50,535 bases of DNA, from the NCBI GenBank assembly GCA_003134515.1, contig PLBM01000042.1:1-50535 (forward strand), read 5' to 3'. Of the stretch, positions 45,825-50,535 are shown one piece after another (the first letter of the stretch is position 1; each line of letters begins with the position of its first letter). Made by a program: the position numbers and the translations under genes. This stretch comes from Acidimicrobiaceae bacterium (GTDB lineage Bacteria; Actinomycetota; Acidimicrobiia; Acidimicrobiales; RAAP-2). Under the pieces are notes generated by a model. It worked only from the letters and a program-made list of their open reading frames with translations, did not search any database and was not told where the DNA came from.

Positions 45825-48725
45825 GTGCGAAGTCCCACCGACGTCCCCTCGCGTCCCCGGCGTATCGGACGGCTCTCGCGGCGATTCTGGATTGGACTGA
45901 TCTTCGTCGTCCTGCTGGTCGGCTTTCTCTCCCTGCGCAACCTGGCGGTGCTGTGGACCGATCAGATGTGGTTCTCATCGGTAGGGCTTTCGAGCGTCTT
46001 TTCCACGCTGTTCTTCGTCAAGGTGGGGCTGTGCTTCACTTTTGGCGCGATTTTCTTCTTCATCATGTGGGGCAATCTCTTGCTCACCGATCGATTCGGC
46101 GCGCGCGATCTCTCCTTTGACCCCGAAGACGAGGTCGTGCGACGTTTTCAAAACGTCGTACGGCCCTACGCCAAGCGCATCTACGCGGCAATCGCGCTGG
46201 TCATGGGCCTCATCGCCGGGCTCAACGCGACGGGCCAGTGGCAGAAGTACTTACTTTTCTCTCACGCGCAGTCGTTTCACATCACGGACCCGGTCTTTCA
46301 CAAAGACCTGGGCTTTTACGTCTTTACGCTGCCTTTTATCTCGTTCGTGGTGACGTGGTTCCTCGTCATTCTCATCCTGGCGCTTCTGGTCACGACGGGC
46401 TTTCACTTCTTGAACGGCGGTATCCGTACCACACGCGCCACGCCGCGGGTGTCGCCGCGGGTGAAGGCCCACCTGTCGGTGATCGGCGCGGCCATCGCTC
46501 TGATGAAGGCGGCGGGCTATCTGCTGGCTAAGTGGGAGTTGGTCAACTCCACCAACGGCTACGCGCAGGGCGCGAGCTACACCGACGTTCACGCCCGCAT
46601 GCCGGCGCTGACCATACTCTTCTACCTTTCGCTGGCCGCCGCAGCAATTCTCTTGTACAACGTGCGCTCGAGGGGCTGGTCGTTGCCGGTGGTGGCGGTC
46701 GGGCTCTGGGTTTTCGTCGCGCTCGTGATTGGCGTGCTCTATCCGACGTTCCTCCAGGCCCTAAAGGTCAGTCCCAACCAGCAGTCACTGGAGTCGCCGT
46801 ACATCCAGCGCAATATCAGCGCGACTCGCGCGGCCTTTGGCCTCGACAGCGTGAAGTACCACGCCTTCGCCGGCTCGACTTCCATCACTGAATCCCAGAT
46901 CAAGGCCAACAAGCCGACGTTGAACAACATCCGACTCTGGGATCCGGCGAACACGATTGCCTTAGAGACGGTGACCCGCCGCCAGTCGATTCGTTCCTAC
47001 TACACGTTCTCCACGTTGTCGGTGGATCGTTACTACATAAACGGCAAGTTGACGCCGGTCTTGATCGGGGCCCGTCAACTCAACACCGCGAGCTTGCCTT
47101 CGCAGAGTTGGGTCAACCAGCACCTGCAGTACACCCACGGCATCGGCGCGGCGGTGGTGGCCGCGAACCAGGTCGACGCCGCGACGGGCAACCCCAACTT
47201 CGTCGTGTCGAACGTCCCACCGGCGTCGACCAACGGCATGCCGACCTTGACCGAGCCCGACATCTACTTTGGCATCAACGACCCCGGATGGGTGGTGGCC
47301 AACTCCAAGCAGCCCGAACTCGACTACCAGGTGAACGCGGGCGCGAACGCGGGCTCGCCCGTTGAATCGCACTACGCGAGCACCGGGGGCGTCGCGGTGG
47401 GCAACATCTTTTCTCGCATGGCGCTCGCGCTACGCCTCGGCGACTTCAACTTTCTCATCTCGAACCAGATCGACTCGAAGAGCCGCGTGCTCTTCGTGCG
47501 CGACGTGCGCCAGATGGTCCAAAAGGCCGCGCCGTTCCTCTCCTTTGACTCCCAGCCCTACGCCGTTATCGCCAACGGCCAGGTGCAGTACGTGCTGGAC
47601 GGCTACACGACGACGAGCCAGTACCCCTACAGCGAGAGCGCCTCGCAGCTCGGCATCACGATGGGCGGTCTGCCCAGCAACTTCAACTACGCGCGCAACT
47701 CAGTCAAGGTGGTCGTCAACGCTTACACCGGATCGATGAAGTTCTACGCCAATGACCCCAACGACCCCATCTTGAAGGCCTACCGCTCGGCCTTCCCCTC
47801 GATGTTCCAGCCCCTAAGTGCGATGCCCTCGACGATTCGCTCGCACCTGCGCTATCCCACGGACCTTTTCTCCGCTCAGGCCGCGACCTTGGGGCGCTAC
47901 CACATCACCTCGGCCAGCGCCTTTTACAGCGCGTCGGACCGCTGGGAGGTCTCGCCCACGACGGGCGCGGGCTCACCCTCTGAGGCGCTCGCGCGCACGG
48001 CCGTGATTGACGCGGCGGGCAACGTGGTCTCCACGTCGCTCTCGCCGATGAGCCCCATCCTTCAAGTCGGTTCCCTGCCCAGCGCCAACCACCAACAGTT
48101 GCTCGAGACCATCGACTACGTGCCGGCGGGCAACTCCTCGACGGTCCAGAGCCTGACGGCGTTCATGGTCGCCACCAGCGACCCCTCCGACTACGGGCGA
48201 CTGAGCGTCTACGAGACCACCCGCGGCACCACGGTCACCGGCCCGCTGCAGGCCGACTCGGAGATTCAACAGACCTCCAAGGTCAGCTCAATCATCACGC
48301 CCTTGGACCAACACGGCTCGAACGTGATCCTGGGCAACAACTTGACGGTGCCGCTCGATTCCAGTGTGCTCTACATCCGTCCGCTCTACGTCACCAGCAC
48401 CTCGAACCCGATGCCCCAGCTGCGCTACGTGATCGCGGTCTTTAATCAAGACGTCGGCATCGAGCCGACGTTGGCTGGGGCGCTCTCGGACGTGCTCGGC
48501 GCGAACGTCAGTGGTCTGACGAGCACCCCCCCGACGGGCAACGGCAAAGGTAAGACCCCGCCCACCACGAGTGCCAGCGTGGCCTCCTATCTCCAACAGG
48601 CCTCGGCCGACTACGCCAACGCACAAAGGGCCCTGGCGAACGGGGACTTGGGGCTCTATCAAAAAGACGTCAACGCCATGAACCAGCAACTCGAACTGGC
48701 GCGGAACTCGCTCGGCGGCGGGTAG
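45825..48725 (+). CDS. UPF0182 family membrane protein
   Basis: 966 aa; seven N-terminal TM segments; IQRNISATRAAFGL; FVVSNVPP; EPDIYFG; FLSFDSQPYAVIANGQVQYVLDGYTT. Confidence 0.95.
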   Translation: MRSPTDVPSRPRRIGRLSRRFWIGLIFVVLLVGFLSLRNLAVLWTDQMWFSSVGLSSVFSTLFFVKVGLCFTFGAIFFFIMWGNLLLTDRFGARDLSFDPEDEVVRRFQNVVRPYAKRIYAAIALVMGLIAGLNATGQWQKYLLFSHAQSFHITDPVFHKDLGFYVFTLPFISFVVTWFLVILILALLVTTGFHFLNGGIRTTRATPRVSPRVKAHLSVIGAAIALMKAAGYLLAKWELVNSTNGYAQGASYTDVHARMPALTILFYLSLAAAAILLYNVRSRGWSLPVVAVGLWVFVALVIGVLYPTFLQALKVSPNQQSLESPYIQRNISATRAAFGLDSVKYHAFAGSTSITESQIKANKPTLNNIRLWDPANTIALETVTRRQSIRSYYTFSTLSVDRYYINGKLTPVLIGARQLNTASLPSQSWVNQHLQYTHGIGAAVVAANQVDAATGNPNFVVSNVPPASTNGMPTLTEPDIYFGINDPGWVVANSKQPELDYQVNAGANAGSPVESHYASTGGVAVGNIFSRMALALRLGDFNFLISNQIDSKSRVLFVRDVRQMVQKAAPFLSFDSQPYAVIANGQVQYVLDGYTTTSQYPYSESASQLGITMGGLPSNFNYARNSVKVVVNAYTGSMKFYANDPNDPILKAYRSAFPSMFQPLSAMPSTIRSHLRYPTDLFSAQAATLGRYHITSASAFYSASDRWEVSPTTGAGSPSEALARTAVIDAAGNVVSTSLSPMSPILQVGSLPSANHQQLLETIDYVPAGNSSTVQSLTAFMVATSDPSDYGRLSVYETTRGTTVTGPLQADSEIQQTSKVSSIITPLDQHGSNVILGNNLTVPLDSSVLYIRPLYVTSTSNPMPQLRYVIAVFNQDVGIEPTLAGALSDVLGANVSGLTSTPPTGNGKGKTPPTTSASVASYLQQASADYANAQRALANGDLGLYQKDVNAMNQQLELARNSLGGG

Positions 48726-48728
48726 CGA

Positions 48729-49544
48729 TCAGTTGGTCCTCGGCGTGCGGGGCGCGGCGAAGTTGTCGCGTCCGGTGAGGCGCGCCGCGATGACGATGGG
48801 GATGAACATCAAGATCACCACGGCGGTCACCACCACGTTGACCTCGGGGAGCTGTTGACCGAGGCGAATGGCGCCAAAGATCCAAATCGGCAGCGTGTTC
48901 TGCGCGCCGGCGGTAAAGGTGGTGACGATCACTTCGTCGAAGCTGAGCGCGAAGGCCAACAGTCCGCCCGACACCAAGGCGGTCGCGATGAGGGGCAGGG
49001 TGACGAAGCGAAAGGTCTGGTGCGCCGAGGCGCCCAAATCGGCCGACGCCTCAAAGAGCGTGGACGAGGTTCGTCGAAGCCGGGCGATGACATTGTTGTA
49101 GACCACCACGATGCAAAAGGTCGTGTGGCCGATGATGATCGTCCAGATCGACAGGTCGATGCCGGCCCACTGAAACGTCGAGTGCAGCGCCACGCCGGTG
49201 ATAATGCCCGGCAGCGCGATCGGTAACACGAGCAGCAAGGAGATCGTGTCGCGGCCAAAGAATTTCGCCCGGTGCACCCCAAAGGCGGCCAGCGAACCCA
49301 GCACCAACGCCAACGCCGTGGCGGCGCAGGCCGCCTTGATCGACAAGACGAAGGCTTGGCGCACCTGTTCGTCGTGCCACGCCACTTGGTACCACGACCA
49401 CGTCCAACTTCGTATCGGCCAGGTCTCGATATTGGAGCGGTCGAAGCTAAAGATGACGATGGTGATGATCGGCCCGAAGAGAAAGGCCAGCACGGCCCAG
49501 ACCCACAGCCACAGACCTCCGCGCGCGAGGAGCCGGCGTTTCAC
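48729..49544 (-). CDS. spermidine/putrescine-type ABC transporter permease (PotC-like)
   Basis: GPIITIVIFSFD; SLLLVLPIALPGIITGVAL; EASADLGASAHQTFRFVTLPLI. Confidence 0.9.
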   Translation of the reverse strand: MKRRLLARGGLWLWVWAVLAFLFGPIITIVIFSFDRSNIETWPIRSWTWSWYQVAWHDEQVRQAFVLSIKAACAATALALVLGSLAAFGVHRAKFFGRDTISLLLVLPIALPGIITGVALHSTFQWAGIDLSIWTIIIGHTTFCIVVVYNNVIARLRRTSSTLFEASADLGASAHQTFRFVTLPLIATALVSGGLLAFALSFDEVIVTTFTAGAQNTLPIWIFGAIRLGQQLPEVNVVVTAVVILMFIPIVIAARLTGRDNFAAPRTPRTN

Positions 49545-50467
49545 AGCGCCTCGAACGCGCCAAAGCGCTTGGCGAGGAGAAGGTACGCCACCATGATGGC
49601 GATGGGCACAGTCGCCAGTGCCGCCGCGAGGGGCAGGTTCCCCCCGACGAGCAGATTGTCGTAAATCGCGTTGCCAATCAATGTCGAGTTGGCGCCTCCG
49701 ACGAGCAGCGGCGTCACGTAGTCACCCAGCGTCAGCGAGAAGGTGAAGATCGATCCCGCGACCAATCCCGGCAGCGCGAGGGGCATGATGACGTGACGAA
49801 AGGTCCACCAACTCGACGCGCCTAAGTCGCTCGACGCGTCCAGCAGCGACGAAGGGATTCGCTCCAGGGCCCCAAAAAGAGGCACGATCATGTAGGGCAG
49901 CCAGATGTAGCTAAACGTCAGCCACATCGCCCCGTTGGTGAAGCCGAGATTGGGCGAGGGGAGTCCGAGGTGTTGGAAGCTCCAATTGAGCGCGCCGCCT
50001 TTTTCCAGGATCGAGATCCACGCGTAGATCTTGGCGAGGTAGCTGGCCCATAGCGGCAAGAGCACCGCGACCAGCAAGAGCCGCTGGCTCCGCTGGCTCG
50101 CCACGCGGGCCATGACGTAGGCGAAGGGAAAGGCGACGATGGCGTCGGTCAGGGTCACCAACGCCGCCAGGATCACCGTGCGTCCGATGATCGAGGGGTA
50201 AGCGCCCGAGGAGATCTGGTGGAAGTTGACGCCGGTGAGTTGGTGCGTGACGTTGCCCGTGAAGCCGTTGATGCTCCAAAACGCCGTGACGAGCATCAAG
50301 AGCAGCGAGCTGACGTAGAGCACCAAGAACCACAGCAGCGGTGGGGCCAGTAGGAACGCCGTGCCCCAGCGCTGGGCCAACGACGAAGAGCGGAGGGAAC
50401 GAGTCCCTCCGCTCTTCGCTGGCTCGAGGGTGGTTACCCCCCGATCTGGACCCACGCGTTGGTCCAC
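49541..50467 (-). CDS. spermidine/putrescine-type ABC transporter permease (PotB-like); true start may be TTG at 50380
   Basis: EIP-type loop DASSDLGASSWWTFRHVIMPLALPGLV; ORF start overlaps upstream SBP 3' end. Confidence 0.9.
   Translation of the reverse strand: MDQRVGPDRGVTTLEPAKSGGTRSLRSSSLAQRWGTAFLLAPPLLWFLVLYVSSLLLMLVTAFWSINGFTGNVTHQLTGVNFHQISSGAYPSIIGRTVILAALVTLTDAIVAFPFAYVMARVASQRSQRLLLVAVLLPLWASYLAKIYAWISILEKGGALNWSFQHLGLPSPNLGFTNGAMWLTFSYIWLPYMIVPLFGALERIPSSLLDASSDLGASSWWTFRHVIMPLALPGLVAGSIFTFSLTLGDYVTPLLVGGANSTLIGNAIYDNLLVGGNLPLAAALATVPIAIMVAYLLLAKRFGAFEAL
50384..50418. repeat. perfect 15-bp-stem hairpin CGAAGAGCGGAGGGA-acgag-TCCCTCCGCTCTTCG
   Basis: Read directly; between SBP stop and first permease core. 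Confidence 0.8.
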
Positions 50468-50535
50468 TCACTGTAGGGAATACAGTCGTTCTTGCCGTTG
50501 CCGCACGCGGCGACCGGCGTCTTCCAGAACTTGAT
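50434..50535 (-). CDS. C-terminus of a PotD-like ABC substrate-binding protein (partial, N-terminus outside window)
   Basis: Manual minus-strand translation ...IKFWKTPVAACGNGKNDCIPYSEWTNAWVQIGG*; immediately upstream of two Pot-type permeases. Confidence 0.7.
   Translation of the reverse strand: MKFWKTPVAACGNGKNDCIPYSEWTNAWVQIGG

Noticed and set aside
1-50535. Search for tRNA, rRNA, prophage, transposase and canonical defence genes
   Set aside because: None recognised by eye; the Mu F-like C-terminus at 44140..45804 has no neighbouring phage genes, so a prophage is not called

Overview
50.5 kb of high-GC, gene-dense chromosomal DNA. Gene order and families (ctaE-qcrCAB, WhiB proteins, DUF6131, UPF0182-YlbL-DUF2342 block) point to an actinobacterium, possibly Acidimicrobiia-like (inference). 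Left to right: 3' part of a HelD/HelR-type RNA polymerase-recycling helicase; ctaE-qcrC-qcrA-qcrB; hutG-like/hutH/hutU/hutI histidine degradation operon; DUF4097 protein plus ribbon-helix-helix regulator; ABC-2 exporter; YihY/BrkB; a small-gene 'stress' island (CsbD, DUF6131 and a truncated DUF6458-like gene); amidase, PaiB-like, APC permease, gluconokinase; a BNR-repeat protein with an orphan MoaD-like protein; a YedY-like molybdoenzyme with cytochrome b; a large molybdenum cofactor/molybdate uptake cluster (moaC, moaA, Mop-domain regulator, fused modBC, modA-like, moaE, moeA, moaD, mogA); ChlI/ChlD-like AAA+ and VWA pair; two WhiB genes around a glutamate formimidoyltransferase; a block with DUF2342, PDZ, MreB-like, HEAT, PDZ-Lon, DivIVA-like and UPF0182 proteins; and a spermidine/putrescine-type ABC transporter. 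No rRNA, tRNA, CRISPR array, transposase, prophage or classical defence system was recognised. The best candidates for something undescribed are: (1) three consecutive genes whose products look like catalytically dead homologues (metalloprotease, trypsin/HtrA-like, MreB), next to (2) a coiled-coil protein whose C-terminus resembles phage Mu gpF/SPP1 gp7-type domains; (3) a duplicated ~120 bp leader element with a conserved hairpin shared by two small-membrane-protein loci; and (4) perfect palindromes upstream of ctaE and of a whiB gene. All calls are from reading the sequence; no database search was run.
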